Positions 48,560 to 61,736 are shown, counted from the first letter of the stretch. The stretch: 64,000 bases of DNA from Engraulis encrasicolus (GCF_034702125.1 NC_085869.1:52100550-52164549); one strand, 5' to 3'. Notes: generated from the sequence alone by a model not told the origin. A program made the numbers and translations.

Positions 48560-48990
48560 AGTTTGGCAACCTATTTTCCAGCAGTCACTAGACACCCACC
48601 ACATACCTCTAGCATGGAAAACATCATATTCAGCTCATCCCCAAAAAAGAAATGCCCCAAGGAGCATAATGATTATAGGCCAATAGCCCTTACATCATTG
48701 ATCATGAAATCACTTGAGAAAATCATAGTCAAACATAGACAAATGGGCGGGTTGATGATGCCGTGTTTACACTGGTGCACATTATATCGAAACACCTGGA
48801 TAAACCCAGCACCTATGCCAGGGCCCTCTTCCTTGATTTCTCTTCTGCGTTTAACATCATTCAGCCTGACCTACTCTTGGGTTGGTACTCCAAGACTTTT
48901 AATCACTCAGACTGGGCGGTTGGCCACCCAAATAGAAGAAAATATCGTCTTGAACCTCATTTCTGTGTCCTGACATATTTGGTGGTGCAC
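48560..48990 (+). pseudogene. Non-LTR retrotransposon reverse-transcriptase fragment
   Basis: Frames read NDYRPIALTSLIMKSLEKII, then after a shift FTLVHIISKHLDKPSTYARA and LFLDFSSAFNIIQPDLL. These are the LINE RT fingers and motif A with its catalytic Asp. Frameshifts and truncation on both sides. Probably the CR1/L2/Rex1 clade. Confidence 0.8.
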
Positions 48991-49639
48991 AGCATGTTCC
49001 ATGGGGTAGTTGGTAGGGTGCTGCCAGACAACGCTCACCCCAACTGTGTTACACTTGTATTTTCTTAGAGACGAGTCCACAATTTAGAGAGGGCTACACA
49101 AAAATAGCCTTTTTGGTCCCATTCCAGCTCTGGTCAAAAGGCGTGAATGATTATGTAAAATTGGAATTTTCCAGTGTTTCCAGTGTGTCTGATGTATTGC
49201 TGATAGTGGTAATTGTTTGAATGCTGTCCATCAATGTAAACATCTTGGATGCTGACCACGTGGCAAAAGACCTTTTCTGAAGGTATAGCATTTTCATTGA
49301 TATAGCTGTATCGTTGTCAACAATCTGACTTTCATTGTTTTCTAATTTAATATTATGTCTATGTTAAGAGGCTCATTTTCAAAAGGCTTGGTGCATGCAG
49401 TTACTCATTACACACATTATTGGACTCACATTTACATAAATTGAATTTACACTGAAACTGCAGCAACACCTTGGCCTATTCATTGTGTGTGAAATCGTAC
49501 AGTGTGTCAAATGTGGGTGTAATGCATTGAGGGAATCTATGCATGAACACAAATTCAATTGACACCCATACCCTAGACATTAGCATAGATTTTTAACCAT
49601 ACAACCACAAAGTCTCTATGTGCGCCACTTCAACCTCGT

Positions 49640-50032
49640 TCGGCTGACTCAGCCCAAAGTCAGGCTTGTGTCTTATTCAAAAACACCCACTCCTGTCCTT
49701 GGGTTACTTCTCTTTTTAAAGAAAGGGGAAAATGTGGCAGCGGCACATTCCAGCACAGGCGCAGAGGCAGTAGGAGGCAGGACTCTGTTGTACTGGATGC
49801 GCACCTGTAGTGATGCCATGAGGTCTCGCCCAAGCAGTGGAGTTCCGTTGGTCACAATGTAGAATGTGCATGCAACTGAGTGGCCATGTAGAGACACATT
49901 CGCGGACATGCAGCCACGGACAGGAATGTGTGTTTTTGAATAAGACACAAGCTTTGGGCTTGGGACTTTGGGCTGACTCTGGGATAACAGCCTGGTAATG
50001 AAAACTAACCAATTGAGATTAAGAACCATCAC
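49640..50032 (-). pseudogene. LTR-retrotransposon protease-region fragment
   Basis: The minus strand has PKLVSYSKTHIPVRGCM and then FYIVTNGTPLLGRDLMASLQ, resembling the C-terminal half of a Gypsy-type protease (the LLGRD block) just before RT. A shorter copy of its start lies inverted at 49645-49705 on the + strand, reading PKVRLVSYSKTPTPVLG. Confidence 0.65.
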
Positions 50033-50197
50033 ATGAATGTAAACATAAGTGGGGCAGTGTGCTTATTATTTCTCAGGTCCTACATGTATGCTCTTCGGGT
50101 CAGGGAACTTAATCCTACCCTAACCCTAACCATAGCCCTAGATTTAAAAAAATGATTGGGAGGCACAGGACCCAAGGAAAAGGCCCCAAATTTGGGT

Positions 50198-50712
50198 CAC
50201 TAAAGGCTCTTTCACACAGCCCGTTTTCTACCTGGTACAGCTCGACACAGCACGACTTGGCCGCCATTTGTTGCTTTTCAATTGGGCACAACACAGCTCG
50301 ACTCATCTCGAAAACCAGCCGATCAGCTGAAGTGAGCTGAGTGGGTCTTTTGCTGCCTACTACCCAGAATCCGTGTCAGCTAGTCCTCACTGGTGAATCA
50401 AAACATGGCGGCCACCTGATCAACTCCCTTGATCTGCTCTTTAGTTTGACACTGTATTACTTTGATAGGCAGAAATCAACACTGTAGTATCCAAATATCA
50501 TGTCGCTGAAACTATTTACGGTAATAGCCTACTTCCATAGGTGAGAACTAGCCTACGTAAAGTAATGCTACGTGACTACGTGCCAAAAACGTAACTCCAA
50601 CCATACTCCTGGTAACACGGTTTGTAATGGAAACACAAACCTGGCTGGTTTGACAATACCACTCAGCTCGACATGGTATGCACGACACAACACAACCGGG
50701 TTGTATGTGGAA
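50198..50712. mobile_element. Possible TIR element
   Basis: Left ctaaaggctctttcacac and right ccacat/aaaacgcctttag are weak inverse ends, and cagctcgacacagcacgact is echoed inversely near 50668-50690. Related sequence at 33515. No clean target duplication. Confidence 0.45.
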
Positions 50713-50837
50713 AAACGCCTTTAGTATGTTTGGCCAATCCTGATCGTACTTCACTCCATGTCGCTTCATGCAACGAAGGTCTGGCTTTCCTGTGTAGAGG
50801 AACTTGGCGCTACTGAAGTTAACAATGATTGAACCTT

Positions 50838-51220
50838 GCCAGGCTATGCCCTCCTAGTGATGCAACACCTTCGGCGTTGCTTCTAGTCAGGCCAGGAGCA
50901 ATACAAATATAGTTTCTGAGCTCCAGAGAAATCAGGAACTCCGCCCACTTTGTCGAGAAGCAATCACCTCTGAGCAGCTCCAACCGCCCTGGGTAGAGGC
51001 GTGTTCATGGCAGTGACGTGGTTTAAGCAAAGACGTTCTATTGGGACTAAGAAAATGTTTGGTTTAAACTTTGGCACAGCTCTTTCTGGCCTTAACCGGT
51101 AGCAAACCGAGGGAGGCGGATTAACCAGGCCGTTTGGGAAACATTATTCGTTATCTCTATGTCATAACATAGAGACATCTCGGTACGAGATTTGAAAGTC
51201 GATGATAATCAGGCAAGATT
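50838..51220. repeat. Dispersed repeat copy B
   Basis: Longer uninterrupted relative of 3725-4190, including gagatttgaaagtcgatgat at 51188. Confidence 0.8.
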
Positions 51221-51374
51221 GAACCTGCTCTTACCCAATTTCTAGTGTCTTGACATGATTTGCAGTATGCAATTCCCCCCCCCTCCACGTTCATACTCTA
51301 TCCAGCTTGATTCAGTACACTATCTATTGAAGATGCAACAATGGGCCGCCACCTCTAAACTGTAGGCCTATTAA

Positions 51375-51948
51375 CCCTATCCAGACTGGGGGGGGGGCCT
51401 AAAAGTGCCCGCACCAACTTTGATGTTGTATAATTCCTTAACGACTTAAGCTATGACTACGAAACTTTGTGACTTTTCCTAACATTTAGTTGGCTACAGT
51501 TAGGTACAGAAAGATTAGGTTTATCATTTTGCCGTTGCCATGGCAACGGTTTTCTGACAGGTATGTCTGACCAAAAATCACTTTACCATATCTATGACGC
51601 CATATTTTTTCATATTTTTTTGTTATTTCCATTAGCATCAGACAAGTTTGTGAGCATTTAAGTGGTTTGAAGCATAACATCATTAAAATTTAAGTGCATT
51701 ACCTAAATTTGTTGGAAAATCCATTATGACGATATTTTGGGCATAATAAGATAATGATGTCATAATGACGTCATAATACCAGATAATTACACAAAAATCA
51801 TGTCATTCATAGATGTCCACATGTAGATCATCTCCCCCAAGTTTCGTAGTGATACTGTATTCCGTTCATGAGTTATGAGGGGGGGCGGGGGTCAAAAGAG
51901 CCCCCCCCCCAGGCCCAGGAATGCCAAAAAAGCCCAGTCTGAATAGGG
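51375..51948. mobile_element. piggyBac-like non-autonomous element
   Basis: TTAA on both sides (51371-51374, 51949-51952) next to CCCTATCCAGACTGGG and CCCAGTCTGAATAGGG ends. A TTAA duplication and CCCT terminus fit piggyBac (or Kolobok). 574 bp, non-coding, with G/C runs at both ends. Confidence 0.8.
51532..51549. promoter_or_regulatory. Perfect X-box palindrome
   Basis: CCGTTGCCATGGCAACGG contains GTTGCCATGGCAAC, the ideal symmetrical RFX-family X-box. It sits inside the piggyBac-like element. Confidence 0.6.
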
Positions 51949-51952
51949 TTAA

Positions 51953-53109
51953 TATGAAGAAAACAATAGACAAAGTGAACTGCCTATAAAAACAAATACA
52001 ACCTCTGTATAGGGTCACCAACAGCCAGATAATACCAGTAAAAATAACTCAAGGAGGCCCCATGTCTACTTATTGCCCAGGGCCCCTTAATGGATAGACC
52101 TGCTACAGCACCAGATTGTCTGTAATGAAATTAACTGCTCAGGTTTACCAAGCTAGTAAACCTATAGGTTTGATCAATGGTTGATAAAGCGGATTACTCC
52201 TTACACGGTTGGTCTCTTAATCACCTGAATCCTTAAAATTGTCTGCGGCCAATGGACAAAAATCCGAAGGCATAGGCTACTGTTGTATTTGCCATCGGGC
52301 TCTGGTCATGGTTATGACTGTAATGCATCCGATGTCGCAGTTGAAAATCCAACTCCTCATTAGCCATCCAGACAGACATGATGTCTATCACACTCAGACC
52401 AAGCAGATACAAAAGGCAGAGTTATGAAATGAAGCAACATTATGCATAAACTGTTACATCACCATTCCTGATTTGCACTGCTGATAACTATGGTAGGCCG
52501 GCCCTAAATAGCCCAGAGATAGCCTGTTTTTAATCACCAGCAGCAGGAGGAAGACAAACAGCCATGTCTCTTCAACATTGAGTTCAAACTGACCTTAAAA
52601 TAGAAATCTCAAGCACAGATCGTAATGCTTCATCTAAGCAGCAGCTGCACCAATATGTAAATCGCAGTAATGGTAGTCTCCTGACTGGTAGCGGCATTCC
52701 CAGGCTCAAAGCAGCATCGCCATCAAAACAAACAAGATGTTCTGCGCGCAACAAACACGGTTCTGTAGTCTGAGCGATTTTTTAGAAGGTGCCTGGTTTC
52801 TGCAAGTGCTTGACACGTGGTGCGGACAAAATAGCAGTAAAAGCAAAGCGTTAAGGGTGATGAGCATGGAAGAAGAACGACGCCAAAGCACTCTGATGTC
52901 TCAACAACTAGGCCTGTGTTGCAGGAGCCAAGCCGAATGATGCGATTTGTGATTTCTTTTAATAAATGGTGCTTTATTGAGGTTGAGTCCAATCAGAATT
53001 TGGAACGGACTGGCGAATCTGAAGAGTTGTGGGCAGGTTATTTTGTGGAAACCTAATTTTGAATTCTCAGAGTTAGGGCTAATTTGTTTGCTAACATCTC
53101 AGATCAAAG

Positions 53110-53111
<2 letters not shown>
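51953..53111. other. No gene or repeat recognised
   Basis: Non-coding; the open frame near 52737-52940 has no recognised homology. Confidence 0.5.

Positions 53112-53202
<91 letters not shown>
53112..53202. repeat. (GT)n microsatellite
   Basis: Uninterrupted, about 90 bp. Confidence 0.97.
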
Positions 53203-53203
<1 letters not shown>

Positions 53204-53317
53204 TCAAGATGGCAGTCTCTTCTCCCTCCTATCGTGCAGGCAGAGGTGTGAAAACATCTTAAGTTTTGCGGCACTTAAAAAAAATACCATGGTCCACTTT
53301 CATCTTGTCCTTAGACC

Positions 53318-53461
53318 AGTGTTTCCTAAACTTTTTGGTCTCACAAACCCTCTAAGCATTTTTTGTCATACCCTGAGTACCCACTATCACTTTTTTATGC
53401 AAAGGCCTACCCCTTGCATTTTCTCACGGAACCTTAGTGGTACGTACGCCTGGTTGGTAAC
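53318..53461. mobile_element. Possible hAT-like MITE
   Basis: Left cagtgtttcctaaacttttt and right ggttggtaacca resemble worn hAT ends. No clear duplication. Confidence 0.45.
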
Positions 53462-53481
53462 CAATAAATGTTACCAAATAA

Positions 53482-53902
53482 TAGTGGTGTCAACAATAAT
53501 CGATTCGGCGATGCAATGCAATGCAGGGCATGGGCGATCCAATTCAATGCGGCACGTTCCAGAATCAATGCAGCAATTTTTTTAAGTTTCAATTATTTAC
53601 TTCCGTTGATATTTCGGGAGCAAATAAATGTTAAATTAAATGAAATAACTTCAAAAGCATTGAAAACTGCAAGACTGATACAGAAAACAGCCAATAAATT
53701 ATTGCTCAGTATCTGACTACTTGTATTGCCTTATCATGACTGATGAAACATTTGCTTTGCTTTCAGTAGAAATGCTATGCATTGCAATGCATTGTAGAAT
53801 TGAATCGGATCGAATCGAGAATCGAATCGAATCGAATCGAATCGCTACCTCCCGAATCAGAATTGAATCGAATCGTGAGGGCAGTGCCAATGCACACCAC
53901 TA
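53482..53902. mobile_element. Non-autonomous hAT element
   Basis: TAGTGGTGT and ACACCACTA ends with the perfect 8-bp duplication CCAAATAA (53474-53481, 53903-53910). The interior is rich in GAATCGAATC repeats (53820-53880). 421 bp. Confidence 0.92.
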
Positions 53903-54173
53903 CCAAATAAATAATGAAATATTGACAAGGCTGTATATTTTTACATGGGGCGTGTGGGGGGTGCAGGTTGCACGTTTGTGTGTGAGTCACAGTGACCTGA
54001 CTTTTTGACACGGCATTATTTATGGCTGTGTTAAGCAGAGGGCTTTGGTTGGGGATACTCTCTCCACAGAGGGCAATAGTGACAGATGACAGACTCATGA
54101 ACCCCAGACTGTTCTTACCACACCCTGTGCATCCTAATCTCCTCATTCTAGTTTCTTATAGAGCAGAGCTGTC

Positions 54174-55992
54174 GGGTCAAAGACGAGACGTGCATTTTTT
54201 TTGTTCCGCACTCATTTAACTATCAAAAAAGTAAATTAATGAATTTTGAATGCTATGCTGATAAACAGCATAGTCTGGTGTCTCATTTCAGTAACATTTA
54301 AAGAAAAATAAATGTTAATGTATGTGTTAAATAATCTCATAAAGTGCAAAAACGTCATTCAGTGTAATGGTCCGAACTTAAAAATCATCAATACATCCTT
54401 GAATAATTATGCAAAATGACGAACAAAATTCTTTTTTCACTCTCTGGGCATAATTCTAGAAGTGTTCTTGTTATTGTATCAAAAGCACGTTTCATTACCA
54501 TTTTGTTTTGATATTCAAATCATCTGGGGACTTTTGTCCGGATTTTCAATTCCTTGGATATCATTCAGTGTAATAAGATCAACATGGTGCTTTTAAATCA
54601 TAATAAAAAGTAATAGTCACACACAATATGTGACATCATCAAAAGGAACCCTAGGGACCCCTTAAGTGATGATGCAAAGGGAGAATCTTGTTCTTCAATA
54701 GTCAAAAAATCTGTATTTTTATCTTGTGGTAACAGCGTCCACAAAAACAGATGTCATTCAGTGAAATGTCAAAAATACTTTTATACTCAGATATTCATCC
54801 AAACAAGCATATTTTCTAAATAGACATAGTAAACATTGTGGGTCAAAGTCATTGTCTCATGTAGGTGACTAACTGTGTGCTTGTAAAAAGGTGAAAATAA
54901 GGTGAAAAGTATTTGGTCGTCCTTCAGTGTAAGAGATGTCATTCAGTGACATGCAGTGTAAGGGCCATTTCATTCAGTGTAATCAGTTCATGGTTGTATA
55001 TTAAGAATCAAAACGGCAATATAAGTTGCAATATTACTCTAAGATACAATAATATGATGATACTACTTGAAATTATGACTTTTATTGTTATTTCCATTAT
55101 AAACTTGTTATTGCCATGTAGCATCCATATTACTGGGTAGATTCTGGGATTTTGGAAGTTGTACATGAATTATCAGAACACCCTAAGTCACAATCCCCGA
55201 AATATGCAGGTTAACAGACAAAATTTTCTTTTTTTATTGTTTTAGGCCTAAGTAGTAGCCTACCTCTAAGCTTGTGATCTTGGAAGTTCTTCAAAACACA
55301 TTTTAATGCCCCAATATTAAGTAAAATAGCAATTATTTGACAACATCTATTTCTGTTGTCACTCATTCAGGACGTTGAGTACTGTAGTATGATGGTAACA
55401 ATATGATAGCAATGAAAAGTAGCTGTTTATATAGGCTTTTTTGCCAAGGCATCATTCAGTGTAATAGTTGTGGTCATTCAGTGAAATGCACATTTTTATG
55501 TTAAAATAAAGTGAAATTCTTACGAAACTTATTTGTTTAGCACAACAAATGCGGGGGCATACAACAAATGAATAATTGTGCATTTTAAACTGATTTTCTC
55601 TTCAGTGGAAAAACTTCTTAAAGCCAAATGGGTGAAATGCACTCGGTGAAAGACTACAAACACTGCAAAAACTATTTGCAAATGCCTTTTACTAGAAATT
55701 TTAGGTTTGATGAAGACCTTAAATATAGGCCTTTACTATGGTATGTAGCTTATTTCAGTTTTTTAACGTCATCTATATGTTTTTTGCATTATCAACTGTT
55801 TAACACCGTATTACACTGAATGACATTTTATGGGTGAAAATGGGGTAAAATGCATGTTCCTTACTATTTTCTGAACAGAAAATAATAAACTTAATCACTC
55901 TACACTCCAATGTACCCAAAAAAGTTGAAGAACGGTGTCAGGGAACAGTTTTATTTTTTGGAGTCCTGAAAACCCTGTTTCGTCTTTGACCC
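54174..55992. mobile_element. Unclassified TIR element with iterated TCATTCAGTGTAAT
   Basis: GGGTCAAAGACGAGAC at 54174-54189 is the inverse of 55977-55992 with one mismatch; TGTC flanks both sides. The word TCATTCAGTG(T/A)AAT or a close variant occurs near 54355, 54561, 54754, 54922, 54939, 54970, 55452 and 55474, and inversely at 55810. No transposase frame. Confidence 0.75.
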
Positions 55993-56624
55993 TGTCCAAC
56001 CTGGGACTGTCGGAATGTAGAGTATAGACTAGAGTAACTTTTATTAATCCAGAAGGATATTAATGTGTCCAGCAGCATACATCAAGTGCGCATATACACC
56101 AAATATAACATACATTGCTCGACATTAGACAGCCGTATACGTTCACCGATTAGGCAAATCTCTCTTTCTCTCCCACTCTCTCTCTTTCTCACACTGACAC
56201 ACACACACACACACACACACACAGAGACACACATACACAAACACACGTTGACCAGAAACACTTTCTCTTTGGCCCGGCTCCTTTTTGTTGTCACCTGTGC
56301 CCTGATTTTGTGTAACTAATGAATGTGATGTGAAACACCTCCAATTCAATGCATTTCAAGCAGGACAAGTACGTAACATCGGCTGCCATAGGCATAAACT
56401 GACATCCCACTGTTTTATGGAATCCAGTAGTCGATTTTCCTGCTTCCCTTCAAAACAGAACTTGTTTAACGTAATTGTGTAAAAGGCTGATGTTATATAA
56501 AATATGACACATCTGACAACATGCCGTTTGGTTATTGGCCCAGAGCCCACAGAGGATATTCACTTTCAGCCTATTTGTAATAAGGCATCGGACACCCTGG
56601 GTATATTTTATTGGCAGCAGCCAA
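55993..56624. other. No gene; one short CA tract
   Basis: A (CA)n of about 24 bp at 56198-56221; otherwise unrecognised. Confidence 0.5.
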
Positions 56625-56800
56625 GGCTCAATTGGTTAGAGCGCTGCCTTTACATCAAAGGGTTACAGGTTTAAATCCCACCCATAACCAGCACCTACGT
56701 CCATTGGCTGAAGTGCCCTTAAGCAAGGCACCTTATCCCTCACAGCTCCAGGGTCTGCAACCAATAACCGGTACCTGAATACCTATAAGTCATACTTGAG
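56625..56800 (+). mobile_element. tRNA-derived SINE
   Basis: ggctcaattggttagagcgc is a good box A region and gggttacaggtttaaatccc a box B, followed by ggctgaagtgcccttaagca. Same family as the SINE in tubulin intron 4. Confidence 0.75.
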
Positions 56801-57185
56801 CATCAAGTAGTTTAGGTGGGAGGGGCGAACTCTGTTGATATTTGGAGCAATTGGGTCAGATTGTCCCCAATCTCTTACATTTGGTCGTAATGCACTTGCA
56901 TAATGCACCACTGCCAAACTACAACTGACTTGACTACATAGAAGAGGAATTGGATTGAATTTGGAATTGAGGGATTGAATTTGGAGAGCAGAGGTGGATG
57001 GGAGTGGAGAAAACCCTACTGTAGCCACCATGTCGCTATACCGCTCTGCTGGGTGAAATTGGGGGAAATTTCATTAGTAGATAAACCAAATTTGCATTTG
57101 CAGATAAGCTCACCTTTGATACCAAACTTCATGGAAATTGAGCAGCTTGGCCTCAGGTGTCCCTTGCATCGCTGAATTCCTGTGA

Positions 57186-57186
<1 letters not shown>

Positions 57187-57245
<59 letters not shown>
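57187..57245. repeat. (TG)n(AG)n compound microsatellite
   Basis: TG run switching to AG. Confidence 0.93.
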
Positions 57246-57494
57246 ACACACAAACGAACAAACACATTCTCTGCTGAATCAAACAGCTTCACGCTGAGGT
57301 AACAAAGGAGGTGATAGTGGCTAAATGGCTGTGATTTGTGATAGCAGCATGAAAGCATCTGCATTATTGGGTTAGAGAGCCTCTTTCTAGCACATAGGCT
57401 ACTGAGAAAACAGAAGGTGTAGCAAGTGATTGGATGAGGAATAAGCAGAACCATGAGCGAGTTTCAAGGCAAAAAAACAAACAGCAAATTAAAA

Positions 57495-57618
<124 letters not shown>

Positions 57619-57796
57619 AGTGAGAATCATCTGACTTCAATTTCAAGTGCAGTGCACTGCACTGCTGTTGGAGTGGCCTGGGCTATACAAGTCAACTCAG
57701 TTAATGCAGAGCAATGCGTCTCTCCTCTGATGACCTTCCCACTGCTAAACAGATTACTCAGCGCCGTGTCCCTGTATGTCCCCGTGTGTCCCCCAT

Positions 57797-57873
57797 TGTG
57801 TGTGTGTGTGTGTGTGTGTGTGCGCGTGTTTTTGTGCGTGTGCGTGTGCATGCTTGTGTCATGCCACAGGCAG

Positions 57874-57913
<40 letters not shown>

Positions 57914-58080
57914 TATTCTTGTGTCATGCCACAGGCCATGTATGTGTGTGTGTGTGTGTGTCTGTGTCTGTATGCTTGTGTCGTACCACAGGCAGTGTGT
58001 GTGTATGTGTTTGTGTGTGTGTGTTTGTGTGTGTGTGCGTGCATGCATGCATGAGTGAGTGTATATGCATGCACACACGC
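57797..58080. repeat. Compound GT/GTGC minisatellite with three-fold spacer
   Basis: cttgtgtcatgccacaggc occurs at 57854 and 57919 and, as cttgtgtcgtaccacaggc, at 57974, each followed by a GT or GTGC run. Confidence 0.9.
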
Positions 58081-58480
58081 ACGTGTGTAATACAATCAGG
58101 TCAATGAGTGAAGGGTCTTTCCCTAGAAAAAGACCTTCAGAGCCAGCCGCTAATGACTCAAGAAACAGTATGATCCTTATTTCCATGTAGGCGGGTTTTG
58201 CTTTTTCCAAGAAATGTATCGCAGCAGCAGGGCCAAGCATGAAAACAAAATATGCCCCAAGATGCGATTGGAATATAACATTTTATGTAATGTGATTTTA
58301 GAAACTGGGGAAGACTCCTTTAATTGAATTAGTGAGTCCGTTTTACAATGAAAAGTTGGTCAGGAACTTATGGTGAGGAATTGGAAGAATTAAACGTGAT
58401 GCAGCTACTGTATCGGAGTGCAAAGTGTGTTCTGGTAGGTGCTATGTTCCTTATGGAAGATCCTAAAGTGGGGTGTGTGT

Positions 58481-58483
<3 letters not shown>

Positions 58484-58566
<83 letters not shown>

Positions 58567-58578
58567 TGTGTGTGTGTC
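58484..58578. repeat. (TG)n(TGCG)n microsatellite
   Basis: TG run switching to about 14 TGCG units. Confidence 0.95.
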
Positions 58579-58835
58579 AGCTGAATTAATAAATTATTAG
58601 TGGTGAAAAGGGTATATTTCACAGTATTGCTTAAAAGAAAAAAAATGATTAGCCTACAAGTGGACGGGGTGAAGTCAGTTGAAATTTGGAAGGCACATTT
58701 TTTTTTTTACCTTATCGCTTACATTTCGTCATGACAGTGAAAAATGATTACTGGTCGAAGTGGAAGAATGAAATGCAGTGCCGCCTCCCACACCTCCTTG
58801 ACTGACTGACTGACTTCACCTTTACAAACACTTTT

Positions 58836-58838
<3 letters not shown>

Positions 58839-58927
<89 letters not shown>

Positions 58928-58970
58928 AACTCCACTGTCTTTTAAAAATAGCTCTACAATCATGTCCCTT
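58839..58970. repeat. (CA)n with a conserved 3' flank
   Basis: The CA tract to 58925 is followed by ctccactgtcttttaaaaat and acaatcatgtccc, repeated after another CA tract at 61279-61322. Confidence 0.9.
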
Positions 58971-59490
58971 TTTCTTTCATGAGTAAGAAATCATGAGTAG
59001 CACTTTACATACCAAAATAATACCCATAATCACCAGTGAGTAAAATAAATGCCATAAAAGTAATGCACAAAAGAAACATCGATATGAATTGCTTGGCATG
59101 CATACTGCTAGTACAGTATGTGCACTGGACACGATTTTTCCTACCTACGCGGAACTGACATGCAACCCTCACACAAAGCCTATTATCATCAAGGCTTCAG
59201 TGGTTATGTAACTCTATCAATCCTTCCATCCATCCATCCGCACAATTGCGCCTCACACCCCCTGACAGAGCCCCCTCCTCTCACTATATGTGCGAGGGGG
59301 GCAGGAGTCAGCACGTACCCAGGGCTCCCGTGTCAGCACTACGTCCCGTGTTACGCTGGAAACTGGCCAAGGAGCCCAGTCTGGGAGCCATGATGAGTGC
59401 AAAGGGCAGGGGAGTGGAGAGGAGAGGAGTGTAGTGGGGGGCAGAGGAAGAGAGGAGAGGAGAGGAGAGGCGTATAGTGGGGGCGAAGGA

Positions 59491-59695
<205 letters not shown>

Positions 59696-59801
59696 GTTGT
59701 ATGTTTGCGGAGGTAGGCCATGTGGAGTGGAGGGATCAGAAGGCATGGGGCAGGGTGAATGGAAGGGTCTGGGCGATGATTTGGTAGCAGTGGTGGTGGT
59801 G

Positions 59802-59876
59802 GTGTGTGTGTGTGTGTGTGTGTATGTGTGTGTGTGTGTGCATTTATATGTGTGTGTGTGTGTGTGTGTGTGGGAG
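59802..59876. repeat. (GT)n microsatellite, interrupted
   Basis: GT with TATG and CATTTATATG interruptions. Confidence 0.93.
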
Positions 59877-60098
59877 AGAGAGAGAGAGGGGGGATTGGTT
59901 GGGTTGGGGCCCGAGTGGTTGGGCTGGGGAGGTGTGTGCAGAGAAGCCAAGGGCTTCCAGGAACCACTGCAGAGGCATCGTCACCATGCCTGTGTGGCTT
60001 CACTCACGCCATTCCACCGGGAACAGGCGGAGAGATAGGCTACACTACACAGACCACAGAGACTGGTGCCGGGCCAGGACAACGACGACCACCAAGAC

Positions 60099-60883
60099 CA
60101 GGGCTGGATTAAAACGATATGGGGCCCCTACGCTATACTGCCCTACAATATCAGAACGCAGTATCTTGAAAATGGTCGAAAATGGGTTTAGACCGGAAAT
60201 TGGCTTTAAAATACCTTCTTCTTCTTGTGTTAAAATTTTTCGGCCCAACTTGGTCCCGTTTCGGAAAAAAACGCAAAAAACTGATTATACTGCGCTTTGT
60301 GGTTTTAGTAGGTTACGTGGTAGGCTACTAGCCAAGAACGCAGTATAATGCGATACTGCACTTTTATACTGCACTTCTCCATTGACACCGTGGTTTTGGT
60401 GTAGACAGTAATACCACAACAGAGCGCAGTATAATGATTTTTCAGCTAAAAAGTAATGAGAATGTTGTTTTTTTTGCTTTTTTCTTGTGTGCATAAATTT
60501 TCACCCTAAAAAAGTATTATATGGAAGTGTCATCACCACTTTACCTCCAACACAGTCGCGTGGACAGAAAGGAAACTTTAAAGCCTTTTTTCTCAGTTTG
60601 GCATTTTGAATTATACTGCGTTCTGAAATTGTAGGGCAGTATAGGTGGCTGTAGCCCCCCCGCAGAAGACAAATTCCACAATGAAATTAGGTAGACAGCG
60701 TCATCATGCCAAGCTAGGAATGAGTGTGAACAATATTGAAAACACAAACTCAACAGCATCCTATCACAATTTTACAGATTATCGATTTGTTCTCTACCAC
60801 TTTGTCCAATCGGGGGGCCCCCCCTGGCAGGTGGGAGCCCCTAGGCTGCAGCCATATCTAGCCTGTGTGTTAATCTGGCCCTG
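60099..60883. mobile_element. Non-autonomous hAT element with a nested TIR element
   Basis: CAGGGCTGGATTAA and TTAATCTGGCCCTG ends with the perfect 8-bp duplication ACCAAGAC (60091-60098, 60884-60891). Same family as 22579-23036. Confidence 0.92.
60134..60643. mobile_element. TIR element nested in the hAT element
   Basis: tactgccctacaatatcaga near 60136 is inverse to tctgaaattgtagggcagta ending near 60642 (one mismatch), with TA on each side, which suggests a Tc1/mariner-type insertion. cgcagtat words recur inside. Confidence 0.75.
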
Positions 60884-61168
60884 ACCAAGACATCGCCGAA
60901 AGGTCACACTCTTTTGACATTTCACCTGAGCTATACGTAGTTTCCATTCCAGGCTCCATTTGAAACAGTCTCAAGAGACAAGACGCCACTATGCTTGCAA
61001 CAGGTTGAGTGGTCTCGAGAGACAACAACAATGACAGTCAATGGCGATATCTAAAAAGGTATTCATCTCTCTTTCTTCTTTGACCTGCCGCTGTGCCAAA
61101 ATACACACATGTGCGTGCACGCGCACACGCACACGCGCGCACACACACATGCACGCACACAGTTGCAA

Positions 61169-61322
<154 letters not shown>

Positions 61323-61652
61323 TAAGATGTTATGCAACCTCACTGATGCTGCTGTTTTTTTTTTTCTTTCTTTCTTTTTTTGGCATGCAAAAAAGAGGAG
61401 GGGGGAATGGAACGTGATGGGGACCTGCTCACTCCAATCTTCGGGAACAGCTACTAAATCACCGTAGTGGTATATATATTTGTATTATTCGGGCAGCCTC
61501 CAAAATTGTATTTAGAGATAAATGATGCTGGAATGCTCTTTGCTTCGAGTGGGTCTATGAATCCGAGTGGGTCTATGAATCTGGATTCCGACCAATCCCG
61601 GATGTTTGTTTTGTCCTCCCTGTGAGTTTATGAGCCGTGAGAGTTAGGAGAG

Positions 61653-61663
61653 GAGTGTGTGTA

Positions 61664-61735
<72 letters not shown>
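61653..61735. repeat. (TG)n(AG)n compound microsatellite
   Basis: TG 61653-61681 then AG to 61733. Confidence 0.95.

Positions 61736-61736
<1 letters not shown>

Noticed and set aside
56631..56690. Functional tRNA gene
   Set aside because: Box A and B are present but the cloverleaf is degraded and a SINE body follows; the same head occurs in other copies.
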